A stretch of DNA of 35,261 nucleotides from Saccharomonospora glauca K62 (GCF_000243395.2 NZ_CM001484.1:1727841-1763101); one strand, 5' to 3'. Shown: positions 7,587-18,897, counted from the stretch's first letter. Notes: generated from the letters alone by a model not told the origin. Numbers and translations are program-made.

Positions 7587-8875
7587 TCCTTCGTCGCCCT
7601 CTCCTCGGTCGTCGTGTCGGTCTTCCGCGTCGCGTTCTCGCCTTGCTCCGCCGGGGAGGCCTCCGCGGAGCCCTCGTCCTCCTCACGGCCGGGGGTGCGC
7701 AGGTTCCACTTGGTGATCACCCACCGGAACAGCAGGTAGTAGATCACCGCGTAGACCAGGCCGATCGGGACGAGCAGCCAGGCCTGGTTCGCGGCCTCGG
7801 CTCCCGAGTTGAGCAGGAAGTCGATCCCACCCGCGGAGAACGTGAAGCCGAGGTGGATGTCGAGCGCGTTCACCACGGCCAGCGAGATACCGGTGAGCAC
7901 CGCGTGGATCAGGTACAGCGGCCACGCGACGTACATGAAGGAGAACTCGATCGGTTCGGTGATCCCGGTGAGGAACGCCGTGAGGGCTGCCGAGATCATG
8001 ATGCCGCCCACGACCTTCTTCTGGCTCGGGCGAGCGGTTTGCCAGATCGCGAGGGCCGCCGCGGGCAGGGCGAACATAAAGATCGGGAAGAACCCGGTCA
8101 TGAACGCGCCGGCCTCGGGGTCGCCCGCGAAGAAGTTGTTGATGTCACCGCCGTCGAACACGAACCAGACGGGGACGTTGAGCAACTGGTGCAGGCCGAT
8201 GGGGATCAGCAGTCGGTTGAGGACACCGTAGACACCGCCACCGATCACCGCGTCGCTGGTGACGAGCTCGCCCAGGTTGTTGATGCCCGCGTCGATCACC
8301 GGGAACACCAGGCCGAACACCACGCCGAGCAGTAGGAGCACGACGGAGTTCACGATCGGCACGAAGCGCCGGCCGCCGAAGAACGCCAGGTACGGGGGCA
8401 GCTTCACGCGGTAGAACCGTTGCCACACCACCGCGGTCACCAGCCCCACCACGACACCGGACAGCACGCTGTACGGCCACTTGACCGGGGCGAGGTACCA
8501 GCCGGGCGTCGGTTCGAAGCCCTCCAGCTCCTCGATGGGAGCGAAGACCTGCACGACCTTGCTGAACACCACGAACCCGACCACCGCCGCCAAGCCGGTG
8601 GACCCGTCGCCCTTGCGGGCGAAGCCGACCGCGATCCCGACGGCGAACAACAGGGGCAGCCAGTCGAACAGTCCACCACCCGCGGCGGCCAGCACCTTGG
8701 CCACGTCGGCCGTCGCGTCCCAGCGGCCCAGCATGTCGTTCTGCCCGAGCCGCACCAGCAAACCCGCGGCGGGCAGCGCGGCGATGGGCAGCATGAGGCT
8801 GCGGCCGAACCGCTGCAGCCCCGCGAGTTTCTTCCCTCTTCCCTTGCGTTTTCCGGTCTCGGATGTGGTGCTCAT
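7583..8875 (-). CDS. PTS sugar-specific EIIC component, glucose/N-acetylglucosamine family
   Basis: 430 residues with about ten hydrophobic helices and a charged C-terminal tail. It is the membrane channel that takes up the sugar while it is phosphorylated by EIIB. Family signs: RSLMLPIAALPAAGLL at the start, FARKGDGSTGLAA, the HQLLNVPVWF region and the substrate-site motif GITEPIEFSFMYVA. EIIB and EIIA are not fused but encoded on the opposite strand from 9836. The separate-EIIC layout and DasR-like neighbour match the streptomycete GlcNAc system (NagE2), so GlcNAc is the likeliest substrate and glucose the alternative. Start at 8875 follows GGAGG and overlaps the regulator's stop by four bases. 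Confidence 0.92.
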   Translation of the reverse strand: MSTTSETGKRKGRGKKLAGLQRFGRSLMLPIAALPAAGLLVRLGQNDMLGRWDATADVAKVLAAAGGGLFDWLPLLFAVGIAVGFARKGDGSTGLAAVVGFVVFSKVVQVFAPIEELEGFEPTPGWYLAPVKWPYSVLSGVVVGLVTAVVWQRFYRVKLPPYLAFFGGRRFVPIVNSVVLLLLGVVFGLVFPVIDAGINNLGELVTSDAVIGGGVYGVLNRLLIPIGLHQLLNVPVWFVFDGGDINNFFAGDPEAGAFMTGFFPIFMFALPAAALAIWQTARPSQKKVVGGIMISAALTAFLTGITEPIEFSFMYVAWPLYLIHAVLTGISLAVVNALDIHLGFTFSAGGIDFLLNSGAEAANQAWLLVPIGLVYAVIYYLLFRWVITKWNLRTPGREEDEGSAEASPAEQGENATRKTDTTTEERATKE

Positions 8876-9687
8876 TCGCGTCCTCCGTGCACTCCCGTAC
8901 TGGTGTGGATGCCTGTGGGATCGGGGTTCGGTGGTCGGGCGTCCTCCAGCGCCACCGTGACCTGGTACCGGTCGGCGCGATACCAGGAGGTCGTGTCCTC
9001 GCCGGCCCGCCCCTTGACGCTGGAGACTCGCCGGAAGGTGAGCAGCGGCGCTCCGGGGCGCAGGCCGAGCAGGCGGGCCTGCCCGGAGTCGGCGACCTCG
9101 GCGGTCATGGTCTGTCGCGCGGCGTCGAAGCGCACCCCGTGGTGTCCGGCGAGTTGCGCGTACACCGATCCGGTCAGGTCCAATTCGAGCGGATCCGGCA
9201 GGACGTCCGGGTGGTACCAGCCGTCCTCGATGGCCAGGGGAACGCCGTCGGCCATCCGCAGGCGTCGGATGCGGTGGGCGGGCCTGCCGGTGGGAAGGCC
9301 GAGGGCGCGTCGGGTGGGTTCCGGAGGCACGACCGTGTCGGTGGACAGCACCCGGCTGCTCGGTGTGAGCCCCCGCCTTCTCATGTCGGTGGTGAACGAC
9401 ATGAGGTAGAGCGAGAGGTCGAGGCGCCGGGCGGCGGTGAAGGTCCCCCTGCCGCGCACCCGGCGCAGCAGGCCTTCCTCCACGAGAGCACCGACGGCGG
9501 TGCGGACGGTGAGCCGCGAGACGCCGTAGCGCGCGGCCAGCTCGCGTTCCGAGGGGATTGCCGTTCCGGCGGGGAGTTCGTGCTCCACCATCCGGCGTAG
9601 GATCGCCCGAAGCTGGGCGTGCTTGGGCGTGGGGCCGTCGAGGATGCGGTCGGCGTACCCCGTCGTGACGCCGCGGGCCCGGCCCAT
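8872..9687 (-). CDS. GntR/HutC-family regulator, DasR-like
   Basis: 271 residues. The N-terminal winged helix (about 22-90) contains IPSERELAARYGVSRLTVRTAV and the wing GLLRRVRGRGTF; the C-terminal UTRA ligand domain (about 95-250) contains IRRLRMADGVPLAIE and the YRADRYQ strand. Both halves resemble DasR, the repressor of GlcNAc uptake genes whose ligand is glucosamine-6-phosphate. The ATG at 9687 follows GGAGGTAG. It is first in the leftward regulator-EIIC-HPr unit and divergent from the EIIB-EIIA unit, with a dre-like operator between them. It is longer than DasR at the C-terminus, ending in a Pro/Gly-rich tail. Confidence 0.88.
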   Translation of the reverse strand: MGRARGVTTGYADRILDGPTPKHAQLRAILRRMVEHELPAGTAIPSERELAARYGVSRLTVRTAVGALVEEGLLRRVRGRGTFTAARRLDLSLYLMSFTTDMRRRGLTPSSRVLSTDTVVPPEPTRRALGLPTGRPAHRIRRLRMADGVPLAIEDGWYHPDVLPDPLELDLTGSVYAQLAGHHGVRFDAARQTMTAEVADSGQARLLGLRPGAPLLTFRRVSSVKGRAGEDTTSWYRADRYQVTVALEDARPPNPDPTGIHTSTGVHGGRE

Positions 9688-9730
9688 CGGCTACCTCCGT
9701 ACTCGCCCCAGCGGCTTGAGATTGGTACGT

Positions 9731-9746
9731 TCCGGTCTAGACCACT
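9731..9746. promoter_or_regulatory. dre-like operator for the DasR-type regulator
   Basis: The core GGTCTAGACC at 9734-9743 is a perfect 10-bp palindrome, and the 16-bp site matches the dre consensus ACTGGTCTAGACCACT (from memory) at 14 of 16 positions. It lies in the 148-bp divergent region, 44 bases from the regulator start and 90 bases from the EIIB start, where it could repress both transcription units. Confidence 0.8.
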
Positions 9747-9835
9747 GACGTGGTGGGGCAGAATGCTCCGTGCCCCGCCCCGGTGTCAACCACCGTTACG
9801 CGTTTGTGGCTCGGGACGATGTGAAGGAGGCCGCG

Positions 9836-10072
9836 ATGGCGGACGACAGGCCGGCGAAGATTCTTGCGGCGCTCGGTGGCGCCGACAACGTCGTCGAGAT
9901 CGAGGGGTGTATCACCCGGCTGCGCTGCGAGCTGGAGGACGGGTCCCTCGTCGACGAGGCGGCGCTCAAGCAGCTCGGCGTACACGGGGTCACGAAGATG
10001 GGCGACGTCGTGCAGGTGGTCGTGGGACCGGAGGCCGACGCCATCGCCGAGGACATCCAGGACCTGCTATGA
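9836..10072 (+). CDS. PTS EIIB component, glucose/N-acetylglucosamine family
   Basis: 78 residues. The ATG at 9836 has AAGGAGG at 9824-9830, five bases upstream, so the longer open frame from 9770 is not used. The phosphorylated cysteine is Cys25 in EIEGCITRLR, the signature of the Glc-family EIIB domain. The rest follows the family pattern (LKQLGVHGV, then a strand VVQVVVGPEAD). It passes phosphate from EIIA to the incoming sugar at EIIC. Overlaps the EIIA start by four bases (ATGA). Confidence 0.93.
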   Translation: MADDRPAKILAALGGADNVVEIEGCITRLRCELEDGSLVDEAALKQLGVHGVTKMGDVVQVVVGPEADAIAEDIQDLL

Positions 10073-10524
10073 GCCTGACCGTGCACAGCCCCGTGGCGGG
10101 CACGACGATTCCCATGACCGACGTGCCGGACGCGGTGTTCGCGCAGGCGATGGTGGGGCCGGGGATCGCGGTGCAACCGAAGGAGGAGCCCGCCGACGCC
10201 GTGGCCCCGATCGACGGCACCGTGGCGACCCTGCACCCGCACGCGTTCGTCATTGCGGGCGCCGACGGCCGGGCCGTGCTCGTGCACCTCGGCATCGACA
10301 CCGTCAAGCAGAAAGGGGAGGGGTTCACCCTGCACGTCGTGCGGGGTGAGGCGGTGCGTGCCGGCCAGCCCGTGATCGGCTGGGACCCCGCCGCCGTACG
10401 AGCCGCCGGGTACTCGCCGGTGGTGCCCGTGGTGGCGCTCGACGCGGCTTCCGACTCGCTCTCCCTCGTGCCGACGGGCCGGACGATCGCGACGGGAGAG
10501 TCGCTGTTCACCTGGGGCGATTAG
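10069..10524 (+). CDS. PTS EIIA component, glucose family (Crr-like)
   Basis: 151 residues from the ATG at 10069. A soluble EIIA-Glc domain that takes phosphate from HPr and gives it to EIIB. Both active-site histidines are visible: His58 in HPHAFVI and the phosphorylated His73 in VLVHLGIDTV. The starting motif SPVAGTTIPMTDVPDAVFAQ and the GPGIAV segment are typical. Followed by a short hairpin between this gene and the convergent Rieske gene. Together with EIIB, EIIC and HPr it makes the set complete apart from enzyme I. Confidence 0.94.
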   Translation: MSLTVHSPVAGTTIPMTDVPDAVFAQAMVGPGIAVQPKEEPADAVAPIDGTVATLHPHAFVIAGADGRAVLVHLGIDTVKQKGEGFTLHVVRGEAVRAGQPVIGWDPAAVRAAGYSPVVPVVALDAASDSLSLVPTGRTIATGESLFTWGD

Positions 10525-10529
10525 GACCG

Positions 10530-10549
10530 GCACCCGAGGCGGCGGGTGC
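10530..10549. terminator. Short bidirectional hairpin between EIIA and Rieske genes
   Basis: GCACCCG at 10530-10536 pairs with CGGGTGC at 10543-10549 around a six-base loop, filling most of the 30 bases between two convergent stops. No U-tract. Confidence 0.5.
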
Positions 10550-10554
10550 GTCCG

Positions 10555-10989
10555 TCACGCCGTGACGATGCCGTTGCCCTCGATCGTGACCTCGACGGCG
10601 GGCAACGGCGCGTCGGCGGGACCGCCCCGCACGGCGCCCGTGAACGGGTCGAACGTGGAGTTGTGGCACGGGCAGCGCAGTTGCGACTCCTCGGCGACCA
10701 CGGCGCAGCCCTGGTGGGTGCACACCGCGCTGAAGGCGGCCACCTCGTCCTCCGCCCGTCGCGAGACGATGACCTCGCGACCGTCGGACGTGGTCACGGA
10801 CGTGGCCGAGCCGACGGGAACCTCGTCCAGCGAGGCGAGGCGGGTTCCCCTCGGGAGAGGGGGCTGTTGGTCATCCCCCTGCTGGCCGCCGCCCGCGCAC
10901 CCGGCCAGTGCGCCGGCTCCGAGGGCGGCTCCGGCCACGGCGGCCCCGGTCGCCAACACGGTGCGGCGCGAATGCGCGTGACCGGTCAT
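10555..10989 (-). CDS. Rieske [2Fe-2S] lipoprotein with TAT signal
   Basis: 144 residues. The N-terminus has a twin-arginine motif (SRRTVLATG, R8R9), a hydrophobic Ala/Gly stretch and a lipobox ending in Cys31 (LAGC), so the folded protein is probably exported by TAT and anchored as a lipoprotein. The Rieske cluster ligands are C90 and H92 in CTHQGC and C106 and H109 in CPCHNSTFD, with C95 and C108 placed for the stabilising disulfide. It resembles small free-standing actinobacterial Rieske proteins rather than the bc1 subunit. The redox partner is unknown. A strong GGAGGAG precedes the ATG at 10989. Confidence 0.93.
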   Translation of the reverse strand: MTGHAHSRRTVLATGAAVAGAALGAGALAGCAGGGQQGDDQQPPLPRGTRLASLDEVPVGSATSVTTSDGREVIVSRRAEDEVAAFSAVCTHQGCAVVAEESQLRCPCHNSTFDPFTGAVRGGPADAPLPAVEVTIEGNGIVTA

Positions 10990-11041
10990 GTCTCCTCCCG
11001 TCGTCCGATCCGTTGCCGTTCACTCCCGTGGTGAGAATGAT

Positions 11042-11068
11042 GAGGACTCAATTATCCGGGGAGTCCTC
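11042..11068. promoter_or_regulatory. Inverted repeat in the divergent Rieske/membrane-protein region
   Basis: GAGGACTC at 11042-11049 and GAGTCCTC at 11061-11068 are perfect 8-bp inverted arms around an AT-richer 11-base centre (AATTATCCGGG). It lies between two divergent genes, so an operator is more likely than a terminator. The cognate protein is unknown. Confidence 0.45.
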
Positions 11069-11131
11069 GGCGCGCCGACGCACGGGCTCCTCCCGAGCGA
11101 CACGGACGACACCGACGACGTTGGGGGCACG

Positions 11132-11512
11132 ATGATCGGGTGGACACTGCGGGCGCTCGTCGCGGCGGGCCTGCTCGGCTCGGCATGGGTTCACTGGGTG
11201 GTGTGGCGGGACTGGGCCGCGGACGTCGCGGTGGTCGGCCCGCTGTTCCTCGTCAACGTCGTCGCGGGCGTCGTGCTCGCGGTGGCCGTGCTGGCCTGGC
11301 GGCATCCGCTGCCCGCCGCCGGGGCGATCGCGTTCGGCCTGGCGACCCTCGCGGCGTACGGGTTGTCGCTGACGGTCGGCTTCTTCGGCGTGCGGGAACA
11401 GTTCGTCACGCGGGAGGAGCTGTGGGGCGTGATCACCGAGGTGGCGTGTGTGGTGTTCGGAGCGGCACTGTTGACGCCATGGGCGCGAGCCGCCGAGCGG
11501 CGTCGGGACTGA
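11132..11512 (+). CDS. Small membrane protein, unknown function
   Basis: 126 residues from the ATG at 11132, with four predicted helices (about 5-25, 33-56, 60-82 and 97-116) and a basic RAAERRRD tail. The second helix starts LFLVNVVAGVVLAVAV, and a GFFGVREQF segment lies between helices three and four. I do not recognise a family. The frame is open further upstream (from 10988), but that stretch is a hydrophilic region including the inverted repeat, and no better ribosome site is seen there; GGGGG shortly before 11132 is the only purine run. Confidence 0.65.
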   Translation: MIGWTLRALVAAGLLGSAWVHWVVWRDWAADVAVVGPLFLVNVVAGVVLAVAVLAWRHPLPAAGAIAFGLATLAAYGLSLTVGFFGVREQFVTREELWGVITEVACVVFGAALLTPWARAAERRRD

Positions 11513-11528
11513 GGCTCTCGTCGCCCGA

Positions 11529-11544
11529 CCGGGTGGGAACCCGG
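11529..11544 (+). terminator. Hairpin after the small membrane protein gene
   Basis: CCGGGT at 11529-11534 pairs with ACCCGG at 11539-11544 around a GGGA tetraloop, 17 bases past the stop. Compact GC stem without a U-tract. Confidence 0.4.
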
Positions 11545-11620
11545 CGCTTCGGGAATCGAGCGTTACCAACCGCGTACCCGGAGTGTTGCCGAGTGCTCGG
11601 GGGTGGCTCACGCTGGCGTC

Positions 11621-12271
11621 ATGTCGTGGGGGATACCGCTGATCTGCTTCGGAACGGCGACGGGATGGGCCGCGGGACGGCTGCTCGCCGCCGGGCCTCG
11701 GCCCGCGCCCGTGCCCGTCGGGTGGTGTGCCGCCGCGACCGGTGTCCTGTGGGGCGCGGTGTGGGCGTTGCGACGGGACGGCGCGCTGCCGGGATGGTGG
11801 CTACCGGTCCCGCTGGCAGCCACGGCCTTCGCTGTCCCTCTGGCGACGGCGGACATCCTCCACCGCAGGGTGCCCGACGTGCTGACCTTGCCCGCCTATG
11901 GAATCGGGGTCGTGGCCGTGGGCGCTGCCGCGTCGGGCGGACCGGGACCTCCGCTCGCGATCACTGCCGTCGTCGGCGGAGCCGCCACGCTGGGCGCGCA
12001 CCTGCTCGTCCGTGCCCTCGCGCCCGCCTCCCTGGGCGCCGGGGACGTCAAGCTGTCGGGCAGCCTGGGACTGCTCGCCGCCGCCGCGGGCTGGCCGACG
12101 TTGGTGGTGTCGATGGTGTTCGCGTCGTTGGTGACGGCGGTGTTGGCCGGGGCGGCGGCTCTGATGCGAAGCGCTCGCTGGCGGGACGGCGTTCCCCACG
12201 GGCCCGGTCTTCTCGCCGCCACGTGTGTGGGTGTGCTGTTCCCCGGTGGGCTTCCGCCGGTGGGCGGCTGA
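11621..12271 (+). CDS. Prepilin peptidase, A24 family (TadV/CpaA-like, no methylase domain)
   Basis: 216 residues, about seven hydrophobic segments. The two catalytic aspartates of type IV prepilin peptidases are Asp78 in [11 protein letters not shown] and Asp142 in GAGDVKL. The N-terminal cysteine-rich methyltransferase domain of PilD is missing, as in short Tad/Flp-type enzymes. No pilin or secretion ATPase lies nearby, so its substrate is encoded elsewhere. The position beside aro genes is shared with mycobacteria (Rv2551c next to aroE, from memory). The ATG at 11621 is used; an in-frame GTG at 11603 would add six residues. Confidence 0.88.
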   Translation: MSWGIPLICFGTATGWAAGRLLAAGPRPAPVPVGWCAAATGVLWGAVWALRRDGALPGWWLPVPLAATAFAVPLATADILHRRVPDVLTLPAYGIGVVAVGAAASGGPGPPLAITAVVGGAATLGAHLLVRALAPASLGAGDVKLSGSLGLLAAAAGWPTLVVSMVFASLVTAVLAGAAALMRSARWRDGVPHGPGLLAATCVGVLFPGGLPPVGG

Positions 12272-12305
12272 GGCCGGGTTTCGGGTGCGTGACAACATGG
12301 GCGCT

Positions 12306-15584
<3,279 letters not shown>

Positions 15585-15601
15585 GGGCTCGCCGCGGTCT
15601 C

Positions 15602-15607
15602 TAGACT
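15602..15607 (+). promoter_or_regulatory. -10 box TAGACT upstream of the lipoprotein gene
   Basis: TAGACT lies 58 bases before the ATG at 15666, giving a leader of about 50 bases that contains the GGGGGAGG ribosome site. The lipoprotein gene therefore probably has its own promoter separate from the aro operon. Confidence 0.45.
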
Positions 15608-15665
15608 GAGATGTCACGCCGCCGGGATCTGCCGGTGGGGAGAGGGGGAGGTTCGGCGGTTCATC

Positions 15666-17195
15666 ATGGGCACATCCCGTCACCGGAAGTCCTTCGGCGG
15701 GCCCGTGCCGGCGGTCGTCGTAGCACTGGTCGTGATGCTCGTCGCGGCCTGTACCGCGGGTGAGGCCGCACCCAACGCCGAATGGGCCGAGTCGTCGGGA
15801 GGGTCGGGCCCGGTACCTCGACGGCCCGGTTCCTCGTCCCCGGACGCGCCGATCACGCTCGCGGTCGATAACCCGCGCGGCGGCGACCGCGTGGTGGCGA
15901 GTGGTGGTGAGGACGCGGTCTACAACTACGGCCCCACCGTGCTCGTCGAGGGGGACACCGTACGAATGTGGTGGTGCAGTCAGTACGGCAGCGCGCCGCC
16001 CGCGGGCGACGACATCCTCTACGCCCAGGCGAGTTCGCCGTCCGGACCGTTCGCCGGGCCCGACGGAGGCGTTCCCCGCGCCGTGTTTTCCGGCAATCCG
16101 GGCCACTTCGACGCGATGCACACCTGCGATCCGTCCGTGCTCCGGGTGAACGGGAAGTACTACATGTACTACACCGGCGCGCCCGACGATCACGCCCACG
16201 GCAACGCCATCGGGGTGGCCACCAGCGACGACGGTCTGCGGTGGAGCCGCGTGACGACCGAGCCGATCGTCAGACCCGCCCACGACACGCACCGCGACAA
16301 CACCTACGGCGCGGGACAACCCGCCGCGGTGTACCTCGACGGCTGGTTCTACCTGATGTTCACCGACACCACGGGCGAGGCCGCGGGATGGAACGGCGCG
16401 GGCCAGTTCCTCCTGCGGTCACGGGACCCGGCGTTCGCGACCGGTGTCGAGGCGCTGGGCCCGAACGGCTTTGCCCCCGTGCCCCACACCGCCTCGCCGC
16501 GTACGCGTTCGGTCGTGGACGCGTTCAGCGCCGATCTTGTGTGGGTGGACGCGCTGGAGGCCTTCGCCATCGCCCACCAAACCGCCGAGGGCACGACACT
16601 GACGTTCTGGAACCGCGACTTTTCGGCACAGCCCTACGAGTCCGTGCTCATCCGGAGCCAGTGGGAGGAAGGACCGGGCCTGGTGCGCCAACCCGACGGA
16701 CACGCCCCCCTGTCGCAGAGCGACGTGTGCGGGCGGGTGCCGTTCGACGTCGTGCACGCCACGGTGATGGGGCAGGCGGGAGCCCCGACGGACCTGCGCC
16801 ACTACGGGATCGACGTGTACGGGATCGACGGCTGCGGCGACGAAAGGCGCGCCCTCGCGGTGCTCGACGGTCTGGCCATGCCCTCGCCGGTGCGCACGAT
16901 GGATCTCGTCGTCGACGGCCGGGTGGTGCGGATCGACCGACGCTCGGTGGCCACCGCACTGGCCCGGCGCGTCCTGGACGAGCGGCTTTCCGTGCTCGAC
17001 CGGGTGCCCGTGGCGGCCCGACTGACGGCGGGAGCCCGCGGGGTCAGCGCGCCCGGCGAGGGACTCGGCGTCGTACTGGACGGCACGTTGTGGCCGGTGA
17101 CGTCGCCGACCGCGTTGGAGGCCAACGACTCGCCGGTCACCTCGATCACCCCGGAGGAGTGGCGGGCGTACCCGAAGGGACCGGTGCTCGGTTAA
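15666..17195 (+). CDS. Secreted lipoprotein with GH43/GH32-like beta-propeller
   Basis: 509 residues. A basic start, a hydrophobic stretch and the lipobox VAAC (Cys29) mark it as an exported lipoprotein, followed by a Ser/Gly/Pro-rich linker (about 35-60). Residues about 65-370 read as a five-bladed propeller of the glycoside hydrolase 43/32 kind: YNYGPTVLVEGDTVRMWW, CDPSVLRVNGKYYMYYTG, NTYGAGQPAAVYLDGWFYLMF and a SADLVWVDALEAFAIAH blade. The C-terminal 120 residues form a separate domain I do not recognise. Whether it is an active glycosidase is unclear, since the acid/base residues cannot be fixed without alignment. Its TAA overlaps the stop of the convergent gene. Confidence 0.75.
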   Translation: MGTSRHRKSFGGPVPAVVVALVVMLVAACTAGEAAPNAEWAESSGGSGPVPRRPGSSSPDAPITLAVDNPRGGDRVVASGGEDAVYNYGPTVLVEGDTVRMWWCSQYGSAPPAGDDILYAQASSPSGPFAGPDGGVPRAVFSGNPGHFDAMHTCDPSVLRVNGKYYMYYTGAPDDHAHGNAIGVATSDDGLRWSRVTTEPIVRPAHDTHRDNTYGAGQPAAVYLDGWFYLMFTDTTGEAAGWNGAGQFLLRSRDPAFATGVEALGPNGFAPVPHTASPRTRSVVDAFSADLVWVDALEAFAIAHQTAEGTTLTFWNRDFSAQPYESVLIRSQWEEGPGLVRQPDGHAPLSQSDVCGRVPFDVVHATVMGQAGAPTDLRHYGIDVYGIDGCGDERRALAVLDGLAMPSPVRTMDLVVDGRVVRIDRRSVATALARRVLDERLSVLDRVPVAARLTAGARGVSAPGEGLGVVLDGTLWPVTSPTALEANDSPVTSITPEEWRAYPKGPVLG

Positions 17196-17677
17196 CGAGC
17201 CGACTCGGCCCTCCGCCGCGGCCGAGGTGACGGTTTGCGGTCGGCGTCCGCCTCGTGGTCGGGCTCGTCGGTTTCGAGCCGGTGGTAGGAGGCGGCGACC
17301 CGCCCTCCCACGAAAAGCCCGAGCCCGGCGGGCACGAGGACGAGGAGCGCGGTGAAGGCCGCTCCTCCCGTGAGAGCGGAGGCCAGCGCGCTCACCCCCG
17401 TCCCGTCCACGAACACGGCCTTGCCGACGACGGTGAGGACACCCGACCCCACCCCGGCAAGCAACGAGGCCACGAACCAGGCGCGGCCCGCGTCGGCGAG
17501 CCTCGTCCACGCGTCGATCGCGCTCCACAGGGCGACGGTGCCCACGAGCACCGCCAGGGCGATCGCGGTGACGAGCGTGCGCTCGGTGGGGTGGAACACG
17601 GCGTACTTCGCGGTCGCGACGGCGGCAGCGGCATGCAGGACGGCCATGCCGACTCCGCGAGGAAACCAGGACGGCAT
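17192..17677 (-). CDS. B-4DMT-like four-helix membrane protein
   Basis: 161 residues from the ATG at 17677 (MPSWFPRGVGMAVLHA). Four hydrophobic helices (about 9-27, 33-53, 64-86 and 98-123) are followed by a charged tail rich in Asp, Arg and Pro. It fits the small actinobacterial B-4DMT transporter family and has the position of M. tuberculosis Rv2536 between aroQ and pepQ, on the opposite strand (from memory). Transport substrate unknown. Its stop overlaps that of the lipoprotein gene within TTAA at 17192-17195. Divergent from pepQ with 87 bases between starts. Confidence 0.8.
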   Translation of the reverse strand: MPSWFPRGVGMAVLHAAAAVATAKYAVFHPTERTLVTAIALAVLVGTVALWSAIDAWTRLADAGRAWFVASLLAGVGSGVLTVVGKAVFVDGTGVSALASALTGGAAFTALLVLVPAGLGLFVGGRVAASYHRLETDEPDHEADADRKPSPRPRRRAESAR

Positions 17678-17752
17678 TTGCGTGACTGTACTGATCCGAC
17701 GCGCGTCCGGGAACCGTTCGGGCATGATCGCGGTCGACCGACGCGGCGGTCC

Positions 17753-17758
17753 TACACT
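17753..17758 (+). promoter_or_regulatory. -10 box TACACT, leaderless promoter candidate for pepQ
   Basis: TACACT ends six bases before the GTG at 17765, matching transcription starting at the start codon. No Shine-Dalgarno is present, which agrees with leaderless translation. Confidence 0.6.
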
Positions 17759-17764
17759 GGGCCG

Positions 17765-18862
17765 GTGCCCGAGATTCATGCCACGCGACGTCACGCGCTT
17801 CGTCGGCGACTCCAGGACTCCGAACTCGACGCCCTGCTCGTCACCGACCTGCGCAACATCCGCTACCTGACCGGATTCACGGGTTCGAACGCGGCCCTGC
17901 TGGTGCACACCGACGGCGATGAGCACAGCGTGTTCTGCACCGACGGCCGGTACACCACCCAGGCCGAGGCGCAGGTACCCGACCTGCGCAGGGTCATCGA
18001 GCGGCCGAGCGCGTTGGCATTGGTCCGGGAGGCGGACACGCGGCTTGCGCGCGGAGCCGCCGTCGGCTTCGAAAGCCAGTACGTCAGCGTGGAGCAGCAC
18101 GCCACCTTCACCGACGCGGTCGAGTCGGTGCGGCTGACACGGGCACCGGGTCTGGTGGAGCGGCTGCGCGAGGTGAAGGACGACACGGAGATCGCGGCGT
18201 TGCGGGCGGCGTGCGCGGCCGCCGACCGGGCGCTGGCGGACCTGCTGGAGCACGGCGGGTTGCGTCCGGGCCGTACCGAACGCGAGGTGGCGCGCGAGTT
18301 GGAGAACCGCATGTTCGACCACGGCGCGGAGGCCGTCGCCTTCCCGTCGATCGTCGCCGCGGGCGCCAACTCGGCGATCCCGCACCACCGACCCACCGAC
18401 GCCGTGCTCGCCCGCGGGGACTTCGTGAAGCTCGATTTCGGCGCGGTGGTGGACGGGTACCACTCGGACATGACGCGCACGATCGTGCTCGGCGAGCCCG
18501 CCCAGTGGCAGCGTGATCTGTACACGTTGGTCGCCACGGCCCAGGCCGCGGGCACGGAGGCCGTCCGTCCGGGGACGGACGTCTCCGACGTGGACGCCGC
18601 AGCACGGACCGTGATAGCCGAGGCCGGGTACGGTGAACAGTTCAGTCACGGCCTCGGCCACGGTGTGGGTTTGGACGTACACGAGGCGCCGAGTCTCGCG
18701 AAGACGGGCGTCGGTACACTGTCGGCTTGCATGGCGGTCACCGTGGAGCCGGGAATCTACCTGGCGGGGCGCGGTGGCGTCCGTATCGAGGACACGCTCG
18801 TCGTGCGGGAGGGGACTCCCGAGCTCCTCACCCTGAGCACCAAGGAACTCGTGGTCGCCTAG
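17765..18862 (+). CDS. pepQ: Xaa-Pro aminopeptidase/dipeptidase, M24B family
   Basis: 365 residues. Creatinase-like N-terminal domain (to about 125) and pita-bread metallopeptidase domain. Metal ligands appear in order: Asp in [10 protein letters not shown], Asp in YHSDMTRT, His in [13 protein letters not shown], Glu in VTVEPGIY and Glu in VRIEDTLVV. It releases N-terminal residues next to proline. The GTG at 17765 (VPEIHATRR) is chosen from the -10 box six bases before it; the frame is open further upstream but only as antisense of the neighbouring gene. The pepQ-efp-nusB order is conserved in actinobacteria. Confidence 0.93.
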   Translation: MPEIHATRRHALRRRLQDSELDALLVTDLRNIRYLTGFTGSNAALLVHTDGDEHSVFCTDGRYTTQAEAQVPDLRRVIERPSALALVREADTRLARGAAVGFESQYVSVEQHATFTDAVESVRLTRAPGLVERLREVKDDTEIAALRAACAAADRALADLLEHGGLRPGRTEREVARELENRMFDHGAEAVAFPSIVAAGANSAIPHHRPTDAVLARGDFVKLDFGAVVDGYHSDMTRTIVLGEPAQWQRDLYTLVATAQAAGTEAVRPGTDVSDVDAAARTVIAEAGYGEQFSHGLGHGVGLDVHEAPSLAKTGVGTLSACMAVTVEPGIYLAGRGGVRIEDTLVVREGTPELLTLSTKELVVA

Positions 18863-18897
18863 GCGCGACCCCACCCGATACAGGAGAACGCACACTC

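Noticed and set aside
9619-10524. 301-codon frame extending EIIA far upstream
   Set aside because: The extra part runs through the operator and EIIB out of frame. EIIA starts at 10069 in an ATGA overlap.
11030-11050. Fur/Zur-like box (TGAGAATGATGAGGA)
   Set aside because: The left half fits but the right half matches only four of seven positions. Too weak to call.
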